A DNA stretch of 19,840 nt from UBA4416 sp046345275 (GTDB taxonomy: Bacteria; Bacteroidota; Bacteroidia; B-17B0; Aurantibacillaceae). A model generated the notes under the pieces. The model did not search any database, was not told the DNA's origin, and saw only the letters and a list, made by a program, of their open reading frames with translations. The translations under genes were made by a program, and so were the position numbers. The number at the start of each line of letters is the position of its first letter. Position 1 is the stretch's first letter. The DNA is taken from the NCBI GenBank assembly GCA_046345275.1, contig JBKDJY010000060.1, positions 1 through 19,840 of the forward strand, in the 5' to 3' direction. This document shows positions 1 through 8,238 of the stretch, one piece after another.

Positions 1-159
1 ATTTGGTTTTTGTTTATAATTTAAATTTTTCATTAGCATTTTTTTTTTGTAAATTAAATGTATATAATTATTCTTAATAATCAAAATTGAAAGTAAATTT
101 CTTTCAAAGTTTCAATCGTATAATATTAAAAAATGACTAGCTTTTTCTTCATTTTTTCT

Positions 160-198
160 AAGAAAAGGAAAGTTTCGGCTACTACCCCGAAACTTTCC
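160..198 (-). terminator. 12-bp hairpin, possible leftward terminator
   Basis: GGAAAGTTTCGG (167-178) pairs perfectly with CCGAAACTTTCC (187-198) across an 8-nt loop. On the minus strand the stem is followed by TTTTCTT, so it would work best for leftward transcripts. On the plus strand there is no T tract. The nearest leftward gene is polA, which ends more than 1 kb away at 1350 with no visible terminator of its own. The function is therefore uncertain, and it could instead be a 3'-end hairpin of a gene outside the window. Confidence 0.4.
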
Positions 199-330
199 CG
201 TTCAACTTATAACTCTAAACTACACTAAAAATATTTGTTATTTAATATCAATAATCGTGCCTGAAAATGAGTTTTTTATGAGGGAAATGAAAACTACAAC
301 AAAACTTAAGTTGGTTCGGTATAAACATTT

Positions 331-361
331 TTGAATAAATAGGGTTTAGATAATATATTTG
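331..361 (+). promoter_or_regulatory. Bacteroidota-type promoter for the desaturase gene
   Basis: TTG at 331-333 is followed after 20 bp by TATATTTG (354-361), which fits the Bacteroidota consensus of TTG near -33 and TAnnTTTG near -7. The ATG lies only 8 nt after the -7 element, so the transcript would be leaderless or have a leader of a few bases. This is a pattern match only. Confidence 0.6.
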
Positions 362-369
362 CCATTTAA

Positions 370-1335
370 ATGTTAAGCGGAAAACAACTTATACTAGCCA
401 CAAAGCCATTTGCGAAAGAAGACCGCAAAAAAAGTTGGTTTTATACCATCACTACTTTGTTGCTCTTAATTGTTTTTTTATTTGGCACTGTTTATAATTT
501 TCATTGGACTTTAAAAATTCTTTCAAGCATTATATCTGGTTTTTTAATTGTAAGAATGTTTGTTATTTACCATGATCACCAACATAAAGCCATATTAAAT
601 AAATCACCCCTCGCAAAAATAATTTTTACAATTTTCGGATTTTATGTTTTGGCCCCTTCAGGTATTTGGAGTAGGAGCCATGATTACCATCATAAAAATA
701 ATTCAAAACTGTTTAGTGCGAGTATCGGTTCTTATCCGATTTACACCAAACAAAAATTTGAAAAATTATCGAAAGTGGAACAGATTCATTATTTATTTAT
801 CAGACATCCTCTTACCATTTTATTTGGATATATTTTTGCGTTTTTTTATGGGATGTGTATTAAGTCAATTATCAATCGTTTTAGTAAGCACATTGATTCT
901 TTGGTGGCATTAATGATTCATTTTTCATATCAATACTTAGTTTTTTATTTTTTGGGCTGGCAAACTTGGATTTTATTGTGCGCCATTCCGCATTTTATTT
1001 CTGGAGCCATGGGGGCATATTTGTTTTATGCTCAACATAATTTTCCAGGAGCCACATTTGTAGGGAATGAAGATTGGACATATGAAGGAGCCGCGTTAGA
1101 TTCGTCGAGCTATATGAAATTAAGCGCTCCTTTGCAATGGGTTTCAGCTAATATTGGATTCCACCATATTCACCATTTAAATCCACAAATTCCATTTTAT
1201 AGATTACCAGAAGTAATGAAAGCAATTCCTGAATTACAAGCAGCAAAAACCACATCTTTAAAACCAAAAGATATCATTGCTTGTTTTAAATTAAAAGTTT
1301 ACGATTTTGAAAAACAGCAGCTGGTTGGCTTTTAG
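370..1335 (+). CDS. Membrane fatty acid desaturase family protein
   Basis: The 321-residue protein has the three histidine clusters of the membrane di-iron FA_desaturase family: HDHQH (68-72), HDYHH (104-108) and HHIHH (265-269). An additional conserved-looking His lies in AQHNFPG (about 223). Hydrophobic stretches around residues 25-65, 83-97, 147-165 and 190-220 fit a multi-pass inner-membrane enzyme that puts a double bond, or possibly a hydroxyl, into a lipid-linked acyl chain using O2 and an electron donor. The substrate and position of desaturation cannot be read from the sequence, and a carotenoid hydroxylase or ketolase role is not excluded. The gene stands alone, converges on polA with only 14 bp between stops, and has a good promoter directly upstream. 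No Shine-Dalgarno is seen. Confidence 0.88.
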   Translation: MLSGKQLILATKPFAKEDRKKSWFYTITTLLLLIVFLFGTVYNFHWTLKILSSIISGFLIVRMFVIYHDHQHKAILNKSPLAKIIFTIFGFYVLAPSGIWSRSHDYHHKNNSKLFSASIGSYPIYTKQKFEKLSKVEQIHYLFIRHPLTILFGYIFAFFYGMCIKSIINRFSKHIDSLVALMIHFSYQYLVFYFLGWQTWILLCAIPHFISGAMGAYLFYAQHNFPGATFVGNEDWTYEGAALDSSSYMKLSAPLQWVSANIGFHHIHHLNPQIPFYRLPEVMKAIPELQAAKTTSLKPKDIIACFKLKVYDFEKQQLVGF

Positions 1336-1349
1336 CGTAAAAGATGATT

Positions 1350-4202
1350 TTAATGTGCCTCTAACCAATTTACACCAATACCCATTGCTATTTCAACTGG
1401 AACTTTCAATGGCAAGGCATTTTTCATGTGTTTTTCAATAATTGGTTTAATGGTTTCTAATTCTGGTTTATAAACATCAAATACCAATTCATCATGAATT
1501 TGTAAAATCATTTTTGATTTTATATTCAATGATTTTAATTCTTTGTGAATATTAATCATTGCTATTTTTATCATATCAGCGGCTGAGCCTTGTATGGGAG
1601 CATTAATAGCGTTTCGTTCTGCAAAAGCTCTCTCCATTTGACTATTTGATGTGATGTTATTTAACCAGCGCCTTCTTCCCATGAGGGTTTCAACATAGCC
1701 ATGTTCTCGAGCAAAATTAATTTCCTTTTCCATATAGGTTTTAATTGCGCCATATTGCGCAAAATAATTATCAATCAATTCTTTTGCCTCTGTTCTAGAA
1801 ATAGCAAGGTTTTCTGCTAAGCCAAAAGCGCCTTGTCCGTATATAATTCCAAAGTTTACACTTTTTGCTTTGTAGCGCATTTCTTTTGTTACCTTGCTTT
1901 CTTCAATCCCATATACCTTTGCTGCGGTGGCGGTATGAATATCTTTTCCTAAATTAAAAGCTTCGCACATATTTTTATCTTCACTAATAGAGGCAACGAT
2001 GCGTAATTCAATTTGAGAATAATCGGCGCATAATAAAGTGTAATCTTCACTGCGTGGTATAAATGCTTTGCGTATTTGTTTTCCTCTTTCTGTTCTTACT
2101 GGTATGTTTTGTAAATTTGGATTATCACTACTTAATCTACCCGTAACAGCAACCACTTGATTAAACGTTGTGTGTAAACGATGTGTGGTTTCATTTACCA
2201 ATAATGGCAAAGCATCAACATAGGTTGATTTTAGTTTTACGAGTTCACGGTAATCTAATATTTTTGAAACAATGGGATGTTTCCCTTCAAGTTTTGATAA
2301 CACGTCTTCACTGGTAGCATATTGTCCCGTCTTTGTTTTTTTAGGCTTTTCAATTATTTTTAAATATTCAAATAAAATTTCACCAACTTGTTTTGGAGAC
2401 GAAATATTAAATTTTGTGCCTGCTAATTCTTGAATTTCTAAATCAACTTTATTTATGTCTTCTTGTAATTGTATCGAAAATTCTTTTAGTGCTTTTACAT
2501 CTAAATTTATGCCTTCACGTTCCATATCTGCTAACACTTCAATGAGAGGCAGTTCCACTTCTTTGAACAAACCATCAACGCCAGCATTTTTTAATTTGAG
2601 TTCAAATATGTTTTTTAGTTTTAAAGTTACATCAGCATCTTCAGCAGCATAATCCTTGATAAGATCTATTGAAACATCGCGCATGTTTAATTGATCTTTT
2701 CCTTTTTTGCCAATTAAATCTTCTATGCTGATGGGCGAATAATTTAAATATGTTTCAGCCAAAATATTCATGTTATGACGCATGTCGGGCATAAATAAAA
2801 AATGAGCAACCATTGTATCCCATAATTTATTTTTTATTTCAACGCCATAATTTTTTAATACTTGCAAATCGTATTTTATATTTTGACCAATTAAAGTTTT
2901 TGTTTCATCTAAAAATAGGGGTTTAAATAAATTAATTAATTGCTGTGCCTCTCCTTTGTTTTCTGAAACTGGAATATAGTAAGCCTGATTTTCCTTGATT
3001 GAAAAAGACATGCCAACAATTTGAGCATTGATGGTATTTAAATCCGTCGTTTCCGAATCAAAACAAAACTGAGAATTTATTTGTAAAATAGAAATTAAAT
3101 TTGAAATAGATTCTTTTGAATGACATAAGATGTAATCAACAGAATTATCTTTTATTGTTTTGAATTTTTTTATTTCGAATTCTTCTTCTGCAACTTTATC
3201 TATTTGCTCTTCTTTTTGTTCTTCTACCGAACTGAATAAATCGTTGATGATTGGTTTTGAAGAAACTTTAGATGAAGGGCTGGCAACAGGATTAGATTTT
3301 GTTGGGCTGCCAATGTCTTCTCCAAGTAATTTTTGTGCAATTCCCCTAAATTCAAGTTCTAAAAAAAGTTCTTTGAGCGCTTCTTTATTTATTTCTTTAA
3401 GAACTAATTCGTTTTCATTAAATTCTACAGGAACATCTAAAATAATTGTTGCTAAGCGTTTTGATTGGATTGCTAAATCCTTATTATTATCAACTTTTTC
3501 TTTTAATTTTCCTTTAAGCTTGCTGGTGTCTTCGTATAGTTTTTCCATACTGCCATAATCTTTGACAAGTTGAATGGCTGTTTTTTCTCCTACTCCAGGA
3601 ATACCTGGAATATTATCTGCTTTATCCCCCATAAAACCCAAAATATCAATCAATTGAGAAACACTTTGTATTTCCCATTTTTTACAAATCTCTTCTGGGC
3701 CAAGTATTTCTGCCCCATTTCCCATTCTGGCTGGCTTATAAATAAAAGTGTTTTCATCAACCAACTGTCCATAATCTTTATCTGGCGTCATCATATACGT
3801 CGTAAACCCTTTCAATTCCGCTACTTTTGCTAAAGTTCCGATTGCATCATCGGCTTCAAAACCCGGGGTTTTAATAATTTGAATATTAAACCCTTCAATT
3901 AACTGATGAATATAAGGAAGGCTTAAACGTAAATCATCTGGCATTTCTTCACGATGAGCCTTATAGGCTTCAAATTCAACATGGCGCGCGGTTTGCTCTG
4001 GCGTATCAAAAACTACCGCTATGTGTGTTGGTTTTTCTTTGGTTAATATCTCGAGTAAGGTATTTGTAAATCCAAAAATTGCTGAGGTGTTTAGTCCTTT
4101 TGAACTGATCCGAGGATTGCTACTAAAAGCAAAGTGTGCTCTGTAAATAAGAGCAAACGCATCAAGAAGAAATAACTTTTTTGGAGTGTCTTTTGTAATC
4201 AT
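1350..4202 (-). CDS. polA: DNA polymerase I with proofreading
   Basis: This is a full-length (950 aa) family A polymerase for Okazaki-fragment processing and repair synthesis. Residues about 1-295 are the 5'-nuclease domain, including GFEADDAIG and GIPGVGEKTA. A Ser/Glu-rich linker follows at about 300-345. The 3'-5' exonuclease retains its acidic residues (D382 and E384 in FDSETTD, D445 in NIKYD, and Y518/D522), so proofreading is probably active. The polymerase core has motif A (D727 in DYSQIELR), motif B (R776 to Y788) and motif C (HDE at 903-905). It is the last gene of a leftward operon. Its ATG directly follows the TAA stop of the preceding gene, which suggests translational coupling. 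No terminator is visible between its stop and the convergent desaturase gene. Confidence 0.98.
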   Translation of the reverse strand: MITKDTPKKLFLLDAFALIYRAHFAFSSNPRISSKGLNTSAIFGFTNTLLEILTKEKPTHIAVVFDTPEQTARHVEFEAYKAHREEMPDDLRLSLPYIHQLIEGFNIQIIKTPGFEADDAIGTLAKVAELKGFTTYMMTPDKDYGQLVDENTFIYKPARMGNGAEILGPEEICKKWEIQSVSQLIDILGFMGDKADNIPGIPGVGEKTAIQLVKDYGSMEKLYEDTSKLKGKLKEKVDNNKDLAIQSKRLATIILDVPVEFNENELVLKEINKEALKELFLELEFRGIAQKLLGEDIGSPTKSNPVASPSSKVSSKPIINDLFSSVEEQKEEQIDKVAEEEFEIKKFKTIKDNSVDYILCHSKESISNLISILQINSQFCFDSETTDLNTINAQIVGMSFSIKENQAYYIPVSENKGEAQQLINLFKPLFLDETKTLIGQNIKYDLQVLKNYGVEIKNKLWDTMVAHFLFMPDMRHNMNILAETYLNYSPISIEDLIGKKGKDQLNMRDVSIDLIKDYAAEDADVTLKLKNIFELKLKNAGVDGLFKEVELPLIEVLADMEREGINLDVKALKEFSIQLQEDINKVDLEIQELAGTKFNISSPKQVGEILFEYLKIIEKPKKTKTGQYATSEDVLSKLEGKHPIVSKILDYRELVKLKSTYVDALPLLVNETTHRLHTTFNQVVAVTGRLSSDNPNLQNIPVRTERGKQIRKAFIPRSEDYTLLCADYSQIELRIVASISEDKNMCEAFNLGKDIHTATAAKVYGIEESKVTKEMRYKAKSVNFGIIYGQGAFGLAENLAISRTEAKELIDNYFAQYGAIKTYMEKEINFAREHGYVETLMGRRRWLNNITSNSQMERAFAERNAINAPIQGSAADMIKIAMINIHKELKSLNIKSKMILQIHDELVFDVYKPELETIKPIIEKHMKNALPLKVPVEIAMGIGVNWLEAH

Positions 4203-4772
4203 TTACAAATTTTTAGTTGCATTAAATTCATTGAAGTAAGATTGAAGTACTTCACTTTTCATCGGAATTTCTTTTTGCTCAGATATTTTTTGAGTAAGTT
4301 CCTTGTTGGTTTTAAAAATATCTTTTAACTGTTTTTTCAATCCTTCTTCATTTAGCACTTTTAAATTTTCTTCTTTCCCTTCGGTATAAACACAGTACTC
4401 GTTTATTTCTTCAATTGCTACTCCATCAAAATGTTCATAATTTACAAGCATTAATTGTGCTTTTCCTTTACTTAATATTTTAAAAAAACACGATTTATTA
4501 TCCCGATAAGCGCTTAAATAAAAATAATCTTTATAACAATACCCTTTGATTTTTTCAGGAGTAAATACTTTCACTTTATTTTGCTTGTCTTTAAAATTAA
4601 TTTTTGCGTATAATTCTGATTCCTTTTTTTTAGGCAGTTTTAATTGGCCTCTTAATGTGTCGTTTTTGAGTGTCACAACATAACAATCCTCAAAAACATC
4701 AGGTAGTTTTTTGGATTGTCCCTTGGAAAGTGCAGTGGATGCGATTAAAATAATAATAGTTAGTTTAGTCAT
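4203..4772 (-). CDS. Small exported protein of unknown function
   Basis: The 189-residue protein begins with a probable Sec signal peptide (MTKLTIIILIASTALSKGQS). A mostly beta-looking middle carries a 'VVTLKNDTLRGQL' segment, and a Lys/Glu-rich, probably helical C-terminus follows from about residue 130. Exported proteins with a 'DTLxG' strand near the N-terminus are frequent in Bacteroidota and generally have no assigned role; I do not recognise a named domain. It sits 12 bp after the cyclotransferase-like gene and immediately before polA. It is thus co-transcribed with housekeeping genes, but that says little about its job. Confidence 0.8.
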   Translation of the reverse strand: MTKLTIIILIASTALSKGQSKKLPDVFEDCYVVTLKNDTLRGQLKLPKKKESELYAKINFKDKQNKVKVFTPEKIKGYCYKDYFYLSAYRDNKSCFFKILSKGKAQLMLVNYEHFDGVAIEEINEYCVYTEGKEENLKVLNEEGLKKQLKDIFKTNKELTQKISEQKEIPMKSEVLQSYFNEFNATKNL

Positions 4773-4784
4773 TTTGCTTTTTAT

Positions 4785-5603
4785 TTAGTGGTTAAAATTG
4801 ATTTCATAGATATTTGGCCACATTTTACCTGTGACCAGTATTTTATTTGTTGTTGAATCATAAGCAATTCCATTAGTTTCGAGTGAGTATGGATTTTTAG
4901 AAATGCTATTTTGATATAAACTAGCAATATCTAACTTGCCTATGATGTTTCCCGTTGTAGGATCAATTTTTACAATTTCGTGCTTAGTATATATGTTCGC
5001 ATAGATATAACCATTGATATATTCAAGTTCATTAATGAGATCAACTGCATAACCATTTTCAGATACCTCTAATGTTTTTTTTAAGTTAAATTTTTCATCG
5101 AAAAAAGTAAGATGATTGGTGCCGTCACTCATTATTAAATGAGTGCCATCGTTGGTTAACCCCCATCCTTCTTTGTTTGGGTAAGTGTATTTTGCAATAG
5201 TTTTGTAAGTTTTGGCATCGTAAACAAATACAATTTGGTTTTTATATGTTAACTGATAAATTTTATTTTTTAAAATGGATATCCCTTCTCCAAAATAAAT
5301 TGATTTGTCAATCTCCACTTTAGAATCAATGTTTCCATTTTCTAAATTTACTATTCCAAATAGAGATTTTGTCTTTGGTAGGTATTCTGGAGCACCTGTA
5401 CTTTCAAATAACTTGCCTTCGTGAAATAGAAATCCTTCGGTAAATGCATTTATATCATGGGGATAAGTATTTGTAATACTAAATGAGATATTGGGAGTTC
5501 TTGAAGATTTTATATCACTTTGTGAACTTTTTACATCATGTGTTACGCTTGATTCGCAAGAAATTAAAATGACTGGCAAATAAATTATTTTAGAATACTT
5601 CAT
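4785..5603 (-). CDS. Glutaminyl-peptide cyclotransferase-like lipoprotein
   Basis: The family is recognised by TYPHDINAFTEGFLFHEG followed by LFESTG, the signature of bacterial and plant-type glutaminyl cyclases (Glu_cyclase_2, a beta-propeller). That fold converts N-terminal Gln of peptides to pyroglutamate. I chose the ATG at 5603 rather than the longer frame from 5642. It gives a clean lipoprotein signal (MKYSKIIYLPVILISC, lipobox LISC) and leaves a 16-bp gap after cysS instead of an overlap. The mature protein would be anchored to a membrane outside the cytoplasm, with Cys16 lipidated. The length (272 aa) is normal for the family. The precise substrate is unknown, and many Bacteroidota members are untested, so the catalytic role is inferred from homology. 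Confidence 0.87.
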   Translation of the reverse strand: MKYSKIIYLPVILISCESSVTHDVKSSQSDIKSSRTPNISFSITNTYPHDINAFTEGFLFHEGKLFESTGAPEYLPKTKSLFGIVNLENGNIDSKVEIDKSIYFGEGISILKNKIYQLTYKNQIVFVYDAKTYKTIAKYTYPNKEGWGLTNDGTHLIMSDGTNHLTFFDEKFNLKKTLEVSENGYAVDLINELEYINGYIYANIYTKHEIVKIDPTTGNIIGKLDIASLYQNSISKNPYSLETNGIAYDSTTNKILVTGKMWPNIYEINFNH

Positions 5604-5619
5604 TGATATACTAATTAAT

Positions 5620-7083
5620 TTAAATGCTCCAAGATGAGCCATCTTTTAAATCTTTAACAATGATATCCGCCTCGGTTAGTTTGTTTCTAATTTCATCAGA
5701 GGTAACAAAGTCTTTATTAGCTTTTGCTTTTGCTCTTAAGTCTAAAACTAAATTCATGACCTGATTCAAAACCTCAATTGATTTTTCAGATTCATTTTCC
5801 TTTTTTAGGCCCATTACATCAAAAACAAAATGCTGATATATGTTTTTCAAAATCTCAATGTCAGTTTGACTGAGACTTATTTTTTCGTGATACGTTGAAT
5901 TTATAATTCTTACGGTTTCAAATAGATGTGCTATTAAAATGGGTGTGTTAAAATCATCATTCATTGCATCATAACATTTTCTCTCTAATGATTTTATATC
6001 CTCATTTGAAATTTGAGAAGGTTTTAATTTTTGCAAAGTTTTATAGGCTTCCATTATTTTTAAATATCCTTTTTCTGATGCTACTAATGCGTCATCGCTA
6101 AAATCTAAGGTGCTCCTATAGTGAGTTTGCATCATAAAAAAACGAACCGTCATAGGGCTAAAACCTTTGCTTAACAATAAATGATTACCAGTAAACAATT
6201 CATGAGGAAGAAAACTATTACCCAATGATTTACTCATTTTTTGCCCATTTACAGTAAGCATATTGGTATGTACCCAATAATTGGCAGGTGATTTTCCGCA
6301 ATAGGCAACGTTTTGTGCTATTTCGTTCGTATGATGAGTAGCTTGTAAATCCATGCCGCCACCATGTATATCAAAATTTTCTCCGAGGTATTTGGTACTC
6401 ATAGCAGAGCATTCAATATGCCAGCCTGGAAAACCTACTCCCCATGGACTAGGCCATTTCATAATGTGCTCAGGCTTTGCTTTAATCCAAAGTGCAAAAT
6501 CTAAGCGCCCTTTTTTATCTTTCTGCCCCTCTAATTCTCTTGTGTTATCAAGTAATTCCTCTAATTTCCGACCTGTTAACTCAGTATAATTATTTTTTTT
6601 AGCGTATTTTTCTACATCAAAGTATACGCTGCCATTGTGCTCGTAAGCTAATCCCTTTTCAATTATTTTTTTTGTTATTTCTTGTTGTTCAATGATATGG
6701 CCAGTGGCGGTAGGTTCTATACTAGGCGGTAAGGCATTAAAAATAGACATTACATCTCTAAAACCTACCGTATATTTTTGAACTATTTCCATTGGCTCGA
6801 GTTGCTCGAGTTTTGCTTTCTTGGCAAACTTGTCATCTCCCTCATCCTGATTTCCTTCTAAATGACCTGCGTCAGTAATATTTCTAACATATCTTACTTT
6901 GTAGCCTAAATGAAGTAAATAGCGGTAAATAATATCAAAGGAAACAAAAGTTCTGCAATTTCCTAAATGCACTTCGCTATAAACAGTTGGCCCACAAACA
7001 TACATACCCACAAAAGGAGGATCTATGGCTTTAAATTCTTCTTTTTTTCTTTTGAGAGTATTGTAAATTAGCAGCTTTTCCAT
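5620..7083 (-). CDS. cysS: Cysteinyl-tRNA synthetase
   Basis: This class I aminoacyl-tRNA synthetase (487 aa, normal length) charges tRNA-Cys in the cytoplasm. The HIGH-type motif is HLGN (39-42) and the KMSKS motif is at 282-286. The four zinc ligands that discriminate cysteine are recognisable as C30, C225, H250 and E254, with the family's spacing (25 then 4 residues between the last three). The C-terminal helical domain ends in the usual short K/D-rich tail. It is the first gene of the leftward operon that ends with polA. A TAnnTTTG element lies 16-24 bp upstream of the start, right behind the terminator of the MORN gene. Confidence 0.98.
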   Translation of the reverse strand: MEKLLIYNTLKRKKEEFKAIDPPFVGMYVCGPTVYSEVHLGNCRTFVSFDIIYRYLLHLGYKVRYVRNITDAGHLEGNQDEGDDKFAKKAKLEQLEPMEIVQKYTVGFRDVMSIFNALPPSIEPTATGHIIEQQEITKKIIEKGLAYEHNGSVYFDVEKYAKKNNYTELTGRKLEELLDNTRELEGQKDKKGRLDFALWIKAKPEHIMKWPSPWGVGFPGWHIECSAMSTKYLGENFDIHGGGMDLQATHHTNEIAQNVAYCGKSPANYWVHTNMLTVNGQKMSKSLGNSFLPHELFTGNHLLLSKGFSPMTVRFFMMQTHYRSTLDFSDDALVASEKGYLKIMEAYKTLQKLKPSQISNEDIKSLERKCYDAMNDDFNTPILIAHLFETVRIINSTYHEKISLSQTDIEILKNIYQHFVFDVMGLKKENESEKSIEVLNQVMNLVLDLRAKAKANKDFVTSDEIRNKLTEADIIVKDLKDGSSWSI

Positions 7084-7099
7084 AATTAAAATAAGCTTC

Positions 7100-7107
7100 C
7101 AAATTTA
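7100..7107 (-). promoter_or_regulatory. -7 promoter element for the cysS operon
   Basis: On the minus strand this reads TAAATTTG, a perfect TAnnTTTG match, 16 nt before the cysS ATG. It begins right after the T tract of the upstream terminator. No good TTG was seen at the expected -33 distance, so support rests on the -7 element and position. Confidence 0.5.
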
Positions 7108-7109
7108 GC

Positions 7110-7137
7110 AAAAAAAAAGACGGTTATTAGCCGTCTT
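7110..7137 (-). terminator. Intrinsic terminator of the MORN-repeat gene
   Basis: On the minus strand AAGACGG pairs with CCGTCTT across a 7-nt loop and is followed by nine T. It lies 24-51 nt after the MORN gene stop and just before the cysS promoter, separating the two units. Confidence 0.85.
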
Positions 7138-7160
7138 CATTTCTTTTGAAAAGTATTATG

Positions 7161-8063
7161 TTAGTTCTCTACTGGTGCATCACCAACGTAATTGCCGTTT
7201 TTGTATACTGTTATTCTTTGCAATATACCATTTGCATCATAAATGTACTGTTTCCCATCCATTAAACGATTATCTTTAAAGAAGCCATCTTTGGTAATTT
7301 GTTTGTTTTTATTGTAGGTTGTGTTTTGACCATTTAAAATGAGCGCTCCTCTATTTTTAGAACCACCACCATTTACATTTTCATCTGCATTCACAATCGC
7401 TTTTGGTCCTTCAATTTTTTCTACAACTTTTATGATTGGTTTTTTAGGTTCATACTCCTTTATAGAAGCTACATCCACCGCGCCATCATTAAACGTTTTT
7501 TCGGCTTTCAAATCACCATTTGGATGGTATTCCTTTATAACTCCTGCTTCTTTCCCGTTAACAAAAGTTCCTTCAATGGCAATTTGACCATCTTCATAAT
7601 AATATTTTACTGGGCCTTCTCTCTTACCACTTGCATTAAAATTAAACTCGTGCTGTGGTTGGCCATTTTCGTAGTATAATTTATACGGGCCAGTCCATCT
7701 ATTATTCTTCCAATTGCCTTCTTCTGATATTTTTCCATTTTCATGATACATAATTGCGTACCCATCAGGTCTGCCGTTTTGAAAGGTTAATTGATTTTTT
7801 AAATTACCATTACAGTAGTACTCTAACCATTTTCCGATTTTCTTATTATCATTGTATTTGCCTTCTTCTGCTTTTTGTTCTTCACTAAAACAAGACCCTG
7901 GTTTGTGTTTGCCTTTTATAATCCACTTACCTTGTTTCTTCCCTAAGGCGTCGCTTTTATTTATCGTGTCTTTACCACTAATGCCACCTAACTCATAAGA
8001 CTGAGATTTACTATGAATGATTTGAGAAACTAAAAAAATAAATAAAAAGTATATTTTTTTCAT
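7161..8063 (-). CDS. Exported MORN-repeat (YwqK-like) protein
   Basis: The protein is built of about five short repeats of the MORN_2/YwqK type, each a pattern like 'G.w..yy.nG.l..e..f.nG' (for example YYCNGNLKNQLTFQNG, YYENGQPQHEFNF, YYEDGQIAIEGTFVNG, EYHPNGDLKAEKTFNDG). A sixth, looser copy lies near the C-terminus (YIYDANGILQRITVYKNG). I chose the ATG at 8063 because MKKIYFLFIFLVSQIIHSKSQS is a typical signal peptide. The longer frame from 8093 would put a polar 10-residue tail before it. The 300-residue product is probably periplasmic or outer-membrane associated. Such repeats are common in Bacteroidota and their function is unknown; the 'antitoxin' label sometimes given to this family is not supported by any toxin neighbour here. 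It is monocistronic, with its own terminator. Confidence 0.85.
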   Translation of the reverse strand: MKKIYFLFIFLVSQIIHSKSQSYELGGISGKDTINKSDALGKKQGKWIIKGKHKPGSCFSEEQKAEEGKYNDNKKIGKWLEYYCNGNLKNQLTFQNGRPDGYAIMYHENGKISEEGNWKNNRWTGPYKLYYENGQPQHEFNFNASGKREGPVKYYYEDGQIAIEGTFVNGKEAGVIKEYHPNGDLKAEKTFNDGAVDVASIKEYEPKKPIIKVVEKIEGPKAIVNADENVNGGGSKNRGALILNGQNTTYNKNKQITKDGFFKDNRLMDGKQYIYDANGILQRITVYKNGNYVGDAPVEN

Positions 8064-8097
8064 AGCATTGTGGTTTTTAACAATTAAAGCCATTGCA

Positions 8098-8105
8098 CTA
8101 AATTA
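8098..8105 (-). promoter_or_regulatory. Weak -7-like element for the MORN gene
   Basis: The minus strand reads TAATTTAG, one mismatch from TAnnTTTG. A start point just downstream would fall at about 8090-8094. That would give the chosen ATG (8063) a leader of about 30 nt and leave the longer alternative start essentially leaderless. No -33 element is clear. Confidence 0.3.
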
Positions 8106-8238
8106 GAAAATATATTTTTAACTACAGAATAAAATATTAAATAAATTGTGCGCTTTCATTTGTCGATTTATTTTTATTACTTACTCCTCGTTTTACGATT
8201 GAACATGGTTATAAAGTTACGCGAATTAAAATCAAAAT

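Larger units (their letters stand above)
1..369. other. AT-rich intergenic region, no gene seen
   Basis: No open frame here looks coding. The stretch is very AT-rich and holds three structures: an inverted repeat ATTGAAA (86-92) / TTTCAAT (110-116), a perfect 12-bp hairpin at 167-198, and the desaturase promoter at 331-361. The hairpin and promoter are listed separately. Confidence 0.7.

Noticed and set aside
644..913. 89-residue ORF inside the desaturase gene, and similar internal ORFs inside polA, cysS, alaS, tdh, hmgA and others
   Set aside because: They overlap strongly supported genes in other frames and lack family signatures.
7161..8063. Antitoxin role for the YwqK-like MORN protein
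   Set aside because: The protein has a signal peptide and no toxin gene adjoins it; only the repeat similarity would support the label.
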